Shown here: positions 55,315-64,000 of the stretch, in pieces
Numbering within the stretch: position 1 is the first letter of the stretch
Layout: every line of letters starts with the position of its first letter
Origin: Hybos culiciformis
Lineage: Eukaryota; Arthropoda; Insecta; Diptera; Hybotidae
Direction: 5' to 3'
Length of the DNA: 64,000 nucleotides
Assembly (NCBI GenBank): GCA_964007475.1
Contig: OZ023273.1
Coordinates: 32,975,287 to 33,039,286, forward strand
Program-made: the position numbers and the translations under genes
The notes under the pieces: generated by a model
Told to the model about the DNA's origin: nothing
The model's input: the letters and a program-made list of their open reading frames with translations, nothing else
The model's database searches: none

Positions 55315-55610
55315 AAATATGCCTGAAAAATTTCATCTTTATTAGTACTTCTTCTGAAAAGGAATTGGAATAAAAATATTCTACATCCATTGCATTAATG
55401 GAATTTAATGGCAAAAATAATTTATACTAACAACTCAATTACAAATTACTTCCAAAAAAAAATCTGTTCTAGTTAAAAGAGCATTTTCAAATATGCCTGC
55501 ATAATTTGACATTAGTATTTCTTCCGAAAATTAATTGTAATAAAAATATTCCTCCTGCATTTTATTAGTGTAATTAAATGTCAAAAATAAATTACACTAA
55601 CAAACTAAAA
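55315..55610. repeat. Diverged tandem duplication, two units of about 174 bp
   Basis: Each unit starts AAATATGCCTG (55315 and 55489), continues through TTAGTAYTTCTTCYGAAAA, GGAAT or TTAAT, TAAAAATATTC and GTCAAAAATAA-type blocks, and ends ACTAACAAMT. A weaker third trace (ATCAAAAATAAATTATCTA) follows. Many substitutions separate the units, so the duplication is old. No coding frame. Confidence 0.65.
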
Positions 55611-55937
55611 AAAATTACATTAAGAAAAATTAATATCAAAAATAAATTATCTACAAAATAGGTGCATGTGGTACATTTTTATTCAGAATACATATTTGTA
55701 TTCCAAAAACTTTTTGAAAATTAGCACTAATAATTATAAATGAAATATTTTTTTTATTATTGTTTAAAATAAATTTCCCTTTCAATCGAAAAAAAAAATA
55801 TAGTATTTTCGACTTTAATTCTGAGCCAATATAGAGTAGGTTATTGCGCTGTTAAGCTTCATTAAGTTGCTAGCGGCTGTCAGTTTAATCATCAGCTGAC
55901 ACATAAATGTTTTCTTTTTTCTTTTTTTTTGCCTTTT

Positions 55938-55990
55938 TTTTTTGACAATAATCGAGGCATTTTTGACAATAATCGTTACACTTTTGACAC
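55938..55990. repeat. Short tandem repeat of about 20 bp
   Basis: TTTTTGACAATAATCG occurs twice in succession, with a third partial TTTTGACAC. The minus-strand frame across it (55815-56015) is Lys/Val repetitive and is taken as chance. Confidence 0.55.
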
Positions 55991-56080
55991 TTACATTTTT
56001 TTCACTCTCAATCACAATGCCTCTAAAGAAGTTTCACTTCAAAAATATAGGGGTCGTTATAGGCTATTTTAAAATTTGAT

Positions 56081-56224
56081 TGGCCTCCTACCCAGCGACC
56101 TTCCCTGAGGGCGGACTTCAAAACTTCGACGATTTCATTCAAATTTGATACACACAAATTTCGTAACAAAAAATTTCTTGACCTGCTACCCAGCGACCTC
56201 CCCTGGGGCAGACTTCAAAAATTC
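56081..56224. repeat. GC-richer direct repeat, two copies 98 bp apart
   Basis: CTACCCAGCGACC is identical in both copies (56088 and 56186), followed by YTCCCTGRGG and a shared GACTTCAAAA block. The copies differ by small indels. Composition is far above the background. No frame spans both copies; a fragment of an unrecognised repeat family is likely. Confidence 0.55.
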
Positions 56225-56330
56225 AATGTTGCTAGAAAAATGTAGAAACATGTTGCAGACACGTTGCAGCAACATGTTTCTACATTTTTCTAGCAACATT
56301 TTTCTAGCCACATTTTTCTTAGACGAGCTC
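56225..56330. repeat. Perfect 32-bp inverted repeat (hairpin) with trailing 14-bp tandem repeat
   Basis: Positions 56225-56256 (start AATGTTGCTAGAAAAATG) match 56269-56300 exactly in inverted orientation, with a 12-base loop (AGACACGTTGCA). The right arm runs on into ACATTTTTCTAGC units repeated about three times with a period of 14. A perfect long stem is the most striking palindrome in the window. Confidence 0.8.
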
Positions 56331-57057
56331 ATTTTTGAATTGAATTGATCCTCTTAACAAAAAAAATGCCTCTCTGTAGAGCGAGGGCCATAGGTTTAAA
56401 AGCACTTTTCAAAGGGAATAAATTAACCATAAAAACAATTTTGAATTTTTCAAGAAATTGTCATTTTACAATTTTCCTACATGTTTTTTTTTTGCAAAAA
56501 ACATTAAAAACTTAGCAATTTTTTTAAGGAACAGTAGATGCAATCATTCAATACGATATGCAATTAACTATAATTTTACAGATTTGAAATCAATCATATT
56601 ATAAGTACACAACACAATTATGTTTGTATTGCAATATTATGTTTATAATTGTGTTCGGTTCGAATCAGAAAATTTTTAAATTTGTTACTTAAACCGCAAA
56701 CTTTTGCAAATTTTATTTGGTTTACAAAAATTGATATAAATGCCAATACAACCAAATGACATTGATATAGTTAACTATATTCTTGTCTATTTTCTTATGC
56801 GCTGAATGCTTTTGATTTATTAAAAAATATTATAAAGTAAAATAAAATCTGATTGTTAATAATAAAATAAAAAAAACTTTATTTTAATAAAATAAGCCAC
56901 AAAATAAACATTCATCAAATTCACATTATTTTAACATACACACAAATCCGAGCACATTATCGTACATGTTTATATAAATTTTCATATTGTTTCTGTTTTA
57001 TGCTGCCATAATGTACTGTAATATGCAGTGAAGTGTGGGTATATGTGATAAGAACGC

Positions 57058-57272
57058 ATGACGACCGTTGAATCAATTATCACTGAATGGAACGAAGATG
57101 AATATGTTGATGTAATGCTAAAAAATAAACAAAATTCCTCGCAGAATGTAAATATTTGTATAATTTTTTTTAAGCCAGAACTAAATACTTAGATGGGGAA
57201 AAAAAAGAAAAAATTCAGCAATTCACTAATTTTCAGTATCCTATGGGCGGGTGTCAGTTTGTCGTTTACTAG
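57058..57272 (+). CDS. Candidate two-exon micropeptide gene (41 residues)
   Basis: An ATG opens a 44-codon frame of acidic, non-repetitive character (MTTVESIITEWNEDEYVDVM, then KNKQNSSQN). The first 30 codons look like protein; the rest turns into T-rich sequence. A GTAAAT donor at 57148 and an AATTTTCAG acceptor at 57236 define an 89-base intron, a typical insect size, in phase 0. The second exon, in a locally GC-rich patch, reads YPMGGCQFVVY and stops at 57272. Without splicing the frame ends at 57192. No family is recognised and no membrane or signal segment is seen. It would be a small acidic peptide or the degraded start of a larger gene. The alternative is a chance frame in an old repeat. 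Confidence 0.27.
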
Positions 57273-57560
57273 AAACATTTTTAATTAAAAGGATTAAACA
57301 TTGAAAAATTTGACGCTATTAATGTAACCTATTTTCCCAGGATCTACCCGTCGCTATTTTCTAACCTATGTAATTATTTATTTAAGTAAGAACTTACTTA
57401 TCACTTACCAAAAAATAATACAATCGGTACTACTTACTTTATCACAGTAAGTAGTATTTATTACTAGTTATAAACCCAAAATACAAAGAAAAAATAAAAA
57501 AATTAACGAATACACAAACCATATAATTTTGTAAGAAGGATGGACATACCTAAGGCCGCA

Positions 57561-57675
57561 TGAAATAAAACCGCGCTAGCCAATTTTAATTCTGAAAAGT
57601 GAAATAAGGACGCTCTCCCCGAATGAATTTAGCCTAATATCATTTTAAAAAGTGAAATAAAAGCGCGATTCCAAA
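57561..57675. repeat. Three degenerate repeats with a CG-rich core
   Basis: TGAAATAA followed by RVCGCK-type CG words occurs at 57561, 57600 and 57653: ACCGCGCTAGCC, GGACGCTCTCC and AAGCGCGATTCC. Spacing is 39 and 53 bases. May be a binding-site array or diverged tandem units. Confidence 0.45.
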
Positions 57676-58063
57676 CTGTAACTAAATTCCAAGAAATAGT
57701 CGATACCTACATCTTCGAGATCTAAAAGGGTGGAACTTTTTGATTAGGCTCCCAAAACAATTTTTTATTTTAGCAGATATACTTAAGTTCTTATTGAGAA
57801 AAAACATGAATAAAATAATAAGATTTAAATATCTGACGCATATTAATTAGTAAAAAACTAATTTTTAAATATTAAAACAAAATAATTGTTTCAACAAGTT
57901 GCCAGTAACGGCCTGGACATTATTTTTCAATTTTGGAATGTTAAAAGGTAAGTATCAATTTCATGATCATAATGGAATTTGACACCCTAAAACGATGATA
58001 ATGTGTTCTTTCCAAATTCGGTAATTTGATCAGTTATCTTTTTGAATCAGTAGTACTTTATTG

Positions 58064-58079
58064 TAGCGCCATTTATCGG
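58064..58079 (+). promoter_or_regulatory. CTCF-like motif
   Basis: TAGCGCCATTTATCGG resembles the insect CTCF core (AGCGCCAYCTRSYGG type) apart from T in place of C after the CAT. It lies about 45 bases upstream of a TATA-like box on a small GC-richer patch in otherwise very AT-rich DNA. The match is from memory of the motif; occupancy is unknown. Confidence 0.35.
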
Positions 58080-58107
58080 GAGCACACGTAGCTCTCTCAA
58101 CGTCACT

Positions 58108-58140
58108 TATATATGTTGTTAATATGAAGTCAATCAGTTG
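58108..58140 (+). promoter_or_regulatory. Candidate TATA plus initiator core promoter
   Basis: TATATAT at 58108-58114 is followed by the arthropod initiator ATCAGTTG, with the presumed start A at 58136. That puts the first T of the TATA at -28, close to canonical spacing. TATA-like strings are common here, but an initiator at the right distance, a CTCF-like site above and an ATG with a strong donor below make the combination worth noting. Confidence 0.33.
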
Positions 58141-58155
58141 AGTTGTTTTGCTGCG

Positions 58156-58201
58156 ATGGTGACAAGCAGACAACGGACTTTATATAAGAAACAATATTTA
58201 T
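58156..58201 (+). CDS. Candidate short first coding exon
   Basis: Twenty bases after the presumed start, ATG in the context GCGATGG opens a frame of 15 codons plus one base (MVTSRQRTLYKKQYL). The exon ends at a full donor, TTTAT|GTAAGTTG, with the intron starting at 58202. The peptide is basic and hydrophilic. If unspliced, the frame closes seven codons later. No matching second exon was found to the right before the opposite-strand exon at 62370, so this could equally be the first exon of a noncoding RNA. Confidence 0.25.
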
Positions 58202-60120
58202 GTAAGTTGAAATTTTATTAAGTATATAAATCGTGGATAAATTATAATAATGCTTAAAATAATAAACATATCTACAACATTAAGATAGTTTCATTATTTT
58301 ATTTATAAGTAACAAAACATTTTTATAATGGGCAAGAGAGAAATTCTGATTCATAGTTACGAACGAATTTAAATAGTTAAGTATAGTATCTTTACTATTT
58401 TATTTTTTCGCAATTTTATGCTTTAATTATAGATAAAGTAAGCAGTCTATTTTAAATTCTTATTTATTCTTTGATGCAATTCATTTATTTATTTTTAATT
58501 TTAACATAAAAAACAATCACGTAAGTACTTAGTTAGTATAAGTCGAGGTATAAGTATATAACTATAATATGTAACTACTTACATGTATATTTTTAACTTT
58601 TTGATAATAATGAAAGCATGTAGATAAAGGAAGTTATAAGTATTGTATAGTTTTATTCTCAATTTTTATTGTATAAAAATAAATTTTATTGTATAAGTAC
58701 AATTAATTAATAAAAAAGCAAAAACATTTTTATGCCTTATTTTAAGTTAAGTAATATTTGTAGGAAAAAAGAAATAAATAATTAACTAGTCTGAAACAGT
58801 TAGGTGATAAAAATTATTAAGATGCATTCAAAATTCATTATAATTTTTGTTTTTTAATTTTTGTTGTTAATTCCGAAACTAATGACAGTTGGGCATGATT
58901 ATTATACATTTTTTGAAATCATTAGCGTATTTAATTTATTATAAGACTTATAATGAAATGAAATAAAATTTAAGGGACTTTGAAGCGTGATAATTTCAGT
59001 TAAATTTAACTTCCGTTTTAGTTTTTCTAAAAAAAAAAAATAATAATTTGAATCTACTTAAATAATTTATGATTTTTTCAATGTAACTACAATTCAATCC
59101 ATTATCCAGTAAAATTATTTTTATGAGAAATTAACTTCGATAACCCGTCTAGCCTTTATTTTTTGATATTTAAAAAAAACAAGAGCGAACAAGAGTTATG
59201 ATTGAACAGGCAACAATTCATAGAAATTTTATGTTTCTGACTTTTTCTCATAACTTTAATTATTTAAGTTTAAAACGGTCGCTAAAACTAAGTTACAGTT
59301 CATAATAAATGTAGATTTATTCACTTTTGGTTAACTAATTAAAAATAATAAGTTACCAGCGAGGTTACCTGGTAAATTACTTATTCTACTACTTAAATAT
59401 CTTCATAAGTTTTTATGCACAGAAAAAAATATTTTTTTTAATGTCTCGTTGTAACAATTTGATTTAAAATAAGTGGTTAGAAAAAAAAAATTATAAAAGA
59501 ACTTATGCAATTGAGAATAAAATGCACGTAGGAAGAAATAGATAGAATATTTTTAACACAAATCTCATCAATTTTCAAATTATAGTTGACGTTTACAAAG
59601 GTGTTAAAAAAAATTAATAATAAATAAAATGAAACCTTTAAGTACCTATAGAATATATAAGTATACATTTAAGACGGTATACGTAAATTTATGTGTGTAG
59701 TAAAATGCATATATTTACATAGATACTTACTACTTAGTTAAGTATATATACCTAACTAAGTATAAAAAACTGAAAAAAAATATTAAACAAGTTTTATTTG
59801 GAAATTTGAAACACATTATCCAGTTTTTGTTCATTTTTTTATCATCATCCTTAAAACGCCTTTATAAATATTTTCAATTATTAACATACTTATATACTTA
59901 CTTACTTAAGCTTACATTAATACACTTACTTAATATGCAATAACATGTAAATAATTTGATTTAAGTAATTGAATTAAGCTTAGGACATAAGTAATTGGAA
60001 CTATTATTTTAATTTTAATATTTTTTACCAATTTCAGTTTAGAAATTATTTTAGTTCTCTGATTGTTGTTTGTTTTCTTCAAACAACAAACGTCAAATTC
60101 TTTTAACACGACCTAATGTC
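58202..60120. other. AT-rich noncoding downstream of the candidate plus-strand exon
   Basis: Would be intron of the plus-strand unit if real. No acceptor with a convincing exon was found. Repeated TAAGTACTTA words and a hairpin at 59731-59762. Confidence 0.4.
59731..59762. repeat. Short perfect hairpin
   Basis: TACTTAGTTA and TAACTAAGTA flank a 12-base loop. Confidence 0.5.
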
Positions 60121-60171
60121 AAAATTTATCTAGAAAAGAATGTTCAAAACATTCTTTGCAAGATAAATTTT
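60121..60171. repeat. 24-bp stem hairpin
   Basis: AAAATTTATCTAGAAAAGAATGTT, loop CAA, then an inverted copy with one two-base difference. The loop is only three bases. Confidence 0.7.
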
Positions 60172-60178
60172 TGAAATA

Positions 60179-60229
60179 AAATTTATTTGAGTGAAAATAT
60201 TTTCTTACAATTTTTACTCAAATAAATTT
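60179..60229. repeat. Second hairpin, 14-bp perfect stem
   Basis: AAATTTATTTGAGT pairs perfectly with ACTCAAATAAATTT, and pairing extends a few bases inward (GAAAAT with ATTTTT). Confidence 0.6.
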
Positions 60230-60340
60230 CCATTTATCTTCAGTTGGGTACCGATAAATTAAATTCACTCAACTAAAATTTATCTCAGATAAAATTGCAT
60301 ATATGAAAAAGTTGATTTTATCTCCAGTTGAATACCGACC
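60230..60340. repeat. Direct repeat of a TTATCTYCAGTTG...TACCGA block
   Basis: TTATCTTCAGTTGGGTACCGA (60234) and its near copy with TCC and AA (60318) are 84 bases apart. GATAAAAT and ATTTTATC form a third hairpin between them. With the two upstream hairpins this is a structured block of about 230 bases sharing ATTTATCT words. Confidence 0.55.
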
Positions 60341-61879
60341 TTAACTCTAAAACTCGTCAGAGGCAAAATATTGTTCAATGCGAGGTTCATAATCAATTTA
60401 ACAGTTAGTAAGTATTTATATACTTAAAATATCCTAACAAGTACTAATAAAGTAAGTTGAATATAGAATTCTGGTTATGCTTATTATATTGAATAGGTAT
60501 GAAGATGCAGTTTTCATTATTAGCACTCAAAATTTTAATCCAAAAGCTGTCATTAAAAAAATTTTTTAGGAAGTACTTATTATCTATGTTTATTTTATTA
60601 TTTTGAAGTGGTTTAGTTTTTATTATGGAAATAATAATACTTATCTTGAAATATGAATGTGTCAAATTTTTTTAACTCGTTTAAGGAGCTAGTTTTGGGT
60701 AGATATCTATATTAAGTACCTACTACCATAAGTACCAGAACAAAAATTTTATACGAACAAGTTTTCTTTTATAAAAATTGAAAAAATATCTTTGGATTAA
60801 ATTACAAAAAGGGATAAATCGGTAAGTACTTAGTTATTTACAGTTATTTTTTTTTCAAAAAAATATTTTTTATTTTTGTAGAAACACAAGAGAATGACCT
60901 CTCTCCATCCAAAAATCTATATGTCTGCATTTCTTTTATATAATTTTCTGTCAAAAAAAAACAAAAAACTAATTCCGAATACAGATTTAAAAAGAGGAAA
61001 AAAAAACACATCATTTTTTTATTCAACAGGATTTTATTTTGTTACAAATTATTTATGTTAAAATACGTATGTAAGTTATACCAAAGAAAATATAAGTAAG
61101 TAGTTAAATAAGTATACAAAATTTATTTATTTATTTATTTTTTTTATGTTGAACAAAATTTGAAGATTTATATACAAAATCTCAGATTTTATTGAAAAGT
61201 TTGGTAATATGAATTACACAATTAAGTTTATTAGTGCAACCAGGGTTACAAAATATCACCTTAAATAAATATAAGGCATCTTAGTTATTAACTATGTTTG
61301 TATTAACTCGGAAATTGTAGCGAAACAAAAAGTTTTCATTAAACTTTTTTTAACCAATTTTTTTAAAATTATTTTATATACTTACTTACTTAACAACAAA
61401 AAAATTAAGTTTTGAAAATAATGACTTTTTTTGTAAAAATGTCGAATGTGCGACAAAGCAAGGGGCACCTACAACATTTGATAATAAGTATACTTAATAA
61501 AGAAAAAATAACATTATTAGACATAAGTAAATGGAGAATCCCTGATGGCAAACTTGATAAATTTTCTTTGAACTGTCTCAATACGTGAGATTCTTCGTAA
61601 TCAATTGAAATTGAAATGGATAAAATTAATAGAACCGACAATGCTTTTTTCCAAATAAATTTTATATATAAATACATAGATATGGTGTAATTGTCTGTAA
61701 TACATTTTTCCTAAAAATTTTAAAATATGTTCGAAGTTATACTTACTCAGGAAATGTATTATAAGGAACAAAACGAAATAATTTTTTGATTAAGTGCCAA
61801 AAACTTCACCATAAACATTTTTTTTTTATTTTCTTGCATATAAATTGAAAAAATATTTAAAACAAAAAAGATCAGACAT

Positions 61880-62230
61880 AAGTATGTAGGTACGTACATA
61901 TCTACATACAAACACAATTGTTAGGCATATGCACTTATATATGTGTAAATAAGTACGTAGGTGGGTACATACATATAAGTAAGTATACTCGTAATTAAGT
62001 ACTTACTTATGTAGGAACCAAGATGTACTTTCTATTTCTACACTAAGATCAATATGTCAATATGGAATCTGCATAAGTAAACACTCTTTTTTAAGATGTA
62101 GGTATAAATGTCGGTAAAAATAGGTAGGTAGGTACACAGTTTCGTTGCTAGGTGCACAGGTAGGTTAACTACCTAAATATATCTTCCTTATAGTAACTAA
62201 GTACCTATAGTTAAATATATACATGCAAAT
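61880..62230. repeat. Degenerate GTAC/TAGG/TAAG-word-rich tract
   Basis: TAGGTACGTAC, TAAGTACGTAGGTGGG, TAAGTACTTACTTA and TAGGTAGGTAGGTAC words crowd this stretch. Shorter versions of the same words are scattered through the whole window, so this is the densest patch of a genome-wide degenerate simple-repeat style rather than a defined repeat. It lies about 130 bases downstream of the donor of the 169-codon exon, inside the intron. Confidence 0.45.
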
Positions 62231-62363
62231 TTAAAATGTTGGTTACTTACTTGCTAAATAATAACACTACTTACTTAATTTTCTGTATTTAATTTTTATA
62301 ATTAAGTAACAATTTATCAAACTCTACTTTAAATCATCAAAGTGTAACGTAATAGAAACTCCT

Positions 62364-62370
62364 ACTTACC
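62364..62370 (-). other. 5' splice site ending the 169-codon exon
   Basis: On the minus strand the sequence reads ATGTG|GTAAGTAGG, a full match to the GTAAGT donor consensus. It lies ten codons before the in-frame stop, which is why the exon is ended here. The intron starts at 62369 and runs toward lower coordinates. Confidence 0.7.
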
Positions 62371-62876
62371 ACATAAAAAATTGATGGCAATGAATTGTAA
62401 TCTCTTGCATCATTTTTGCTAATCAATAATTTATTATAAAATTTATTTTTTATTAAATTTTTGGGACCTTCTCTCTGCTGCTGCTGCTGTTTTATTTCAT
62501 CTTCATCATTACTGCTGCTATTTGATTGATTTTTTAATAAAATTGATTTACGTATAGCTCCAGTTGACCCTCCATTCAAATTATTTTGTTTTAAATTTCC
62601 AATTAGAATTCCACTAGAATTGTTTTTCAAAATATTAATATCACTGTCATTTGCTGCTGCACTATTCACCACAATAATATCATTCGAAGTTTTTTTCTTT
62701 TCATCATCATAATTTTCTGAATTTTTTGTATTAAATATTTTTAATTTATTTTTATTAAAATTAATTTCAATTTCTTCGATTTTATTATCTTCAGAGAAAT
62801 TTTTATTATTATCATTTATTGTTTTTAGAAATTTTTGTTTTATTTTTATATCATTATTGCTACTGTTTGTTGCCAT
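62370..62876 (-). CDS. First coding exon of a minus-strand gene; N-terminal 169 codons, product not identified
   Basis: The frame opens with ATG in the context AAATTATGG, four codons after an in-frame TAA, and stays open for 169 codons to an excellent 5' splice site (GTG|GTAAGT). The open frame runs only ten codons into the intron. The exon is an exact multiple of three, so the next exon should start in phase 0. The peptide is hydrophilic and low-complexity: Asn/Lys/Asp/Ser rich over residues 1-130, AAA at 73-75, GGSTG at 102-106, SSS at 120-122, then five CAG-coded glutamines at 130-134. A more ordinary basic stretch follows (about 136-160), and the last residues, SLPSIFYV, turn hydrophobic, so a membrane segment might begin across the junction. 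There is no signal peptide. This looks like the disordered N-terminus of a regulatory or membrane protein, but I do not recognise the family. Coding status is likely; function is unknown. Confidence 0.72.
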
Positions 62877-64000
62877 AATTTTTATTTATTTTTTTTTTGT
62901 TTTCGTGTTTTTTTTTTCTCTTTACAAAAAAAGAAAATAATAAAATTATTTTTGATTTTCTTTATTAAATCTTTACAGGAATCTTTATTTTACTTTGTCC
63001 ACAGGTATAGGTTAGGTAGGAGAAGACGAAGATTGTATTTTTTTTGTAAGTTTTTTCTTTCTTTTAGAATTTAGTTGACTTCGAACTGGAAAAATCTATT
63101 GTTTTCTGATTCACAATAATTATTGTTATAAAAAGTTATTGATTTTATAAACCAAGATAGGTATTTTGTTTTTAATTTTATTACTAAAAATTATTCTAAA
63201 AACCTGAAACTGAATCTAAAAGTGTAAAGGAATTTTCGATTTGTTTTTTTTTTAATAATTTTTCAATCGAAAAACCATCACGTTTGACGTTTTATCATGA
63301 TGATGCTGCTTCTTTTTTTTTTTGTTTGTAGTTGTTCCATAGAAGAAGAATAAAATAAATTTTTCTTTCAACATTCACTGCACTATACAAATCCGACTGT
63401 CAAAATAAAGAAATAATGTTTTATCAATTGTTTTATCTATAAATTCTCATTTGTTTTTTTTTTTCTCTTTTTTATGGAGGCAGGCACTTTTTATTAATTA
63501 ATTTTTTTTTTTTTTTTCAGAATTCTGATGTTCTGATTCTGAATAATAAAGTGGTTTTATTTCAACAGCAGCTAGAAGCAGCAGAAAATTTTTATTTTCA
63601 CCTTGGTAACGTAAAAAAATTTATAAAATTTTCCATAATTTTTCATCACAATTATTTTTAATTTTTTTTTTTTATTTTTTAAAGTTATCTAATTTAAATA
63701 ATTGAATTTTAAATTCAAAATATTATTTAAAAAAAAAAAAAACAAATCAATCAAAATAAATATTAAATTAATAAATTTTTTTTTCTTTTTACAAAATTTT
63801 GATGGAAAAAAACACTAGACAAAAAAACTTTTTTTTTTTGGGAGTTTCACATTTTTCTTTATAAAGTTTCTGTCAAATGAAATAAGAAAAATAAGATTTG
63901 ACTTTGACAATTAATTATTCTCTTTTTTTTAAAATAAAAAATTAAATACTTTTTAAATTCGCTTAATTGTTTATTTATAATGTTTTTTTAATTTATTTAA
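62877..64000 (-). promoter_or_regulatory. 5' leader and presumed promoter side of the minus-strand gene
   Basis: Upstream of the 169-codon exon (higher coordinates) the DNA is T-rich on the plus strand with several long T runs and no convincing open frame. A 79-codon plus-strand frame crossing the exon start (62835-63074) is low-complexity and antisense, and is taken as chance. The leader and transcription start must lie here, but no TATA or initiator stands out enough to place the start. A leader intron is possible. A CAGCAGCTAGAAGCAGCAG stretch near 63566-63584 is one of the few GC-richer spots. Confidence 0.35.

Noticed and set aside
62835..63074. 79-codon plus-strand frame over the exon start
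   Set aside because: Antisense to the 169-codon exon and rich in Phe and Leu from T runs.

Overview
Organism: a eukaryotic nuclear window, by eye about four-fifths A+T, full of A and T runs, with almost no long open frames. Insect-type GTAAGT splice donors, terminal-inverted-repeat DNA transposons, tRNA-derived repeats and an Asn/Ser/Gln-rich protein start with a CAG-coded glutamine run fit an insect or close arthropod. The order cannot be fixed from the sequence, and nothing bacterial, viral or organellar was seen. Layout: the best coding feature is the first coding exon of a minus-strand gene (62370-62876, 169 codons). It ends exactly at a strong donor, so its intron runs left from 62369 and the rest of that gene is mostly or entirely beyond base 1. 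On this reading nearly the whole window is one giant first intron of over 58 kb. Three places on the same strand (38237, 28896, 9567) join a pyrimidine tract and AG directly to GTAAGT with no exon between, the signature of recursive (ratchet) splice sites; the one at 28896 is weaker. A similar site on the plus strand lies at 39739. An intronless minus-strand ORF of 114 codons (5129-5473) may be a small membrane-protein gene nested in that intron. Two small plus-strand transcription units are possible at 57.0-58.2 kb: a two-exon micropeptide candidate, and a TATA plus initiator start with a short exon and a CTCF-like site just upstream. The rest is a graveyard of short mobile DNA. The clearest pieces are a hAT-like element with an exact 8-bp target duplication (46765-47850) split by a second inverted-repeat element with a 3-bp duplication (47021-47747); two compact near-complete foldback MITEs (24711-24927 and 25790-25966); several older foldbacks; and a 1.2-kb composite in which two diverged tRNA-like modules converge on an A-rich centre (40093-41295). 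Between 54.6 and 57.7 kb and at 60.1-60.3 kb lie clusters of diverged tandem repeats, long hairpins and small GC-rich islands. No rRNA, confident functional tRNA or CRISPR array was seen. All calls are from reading the sequence; no search was run.
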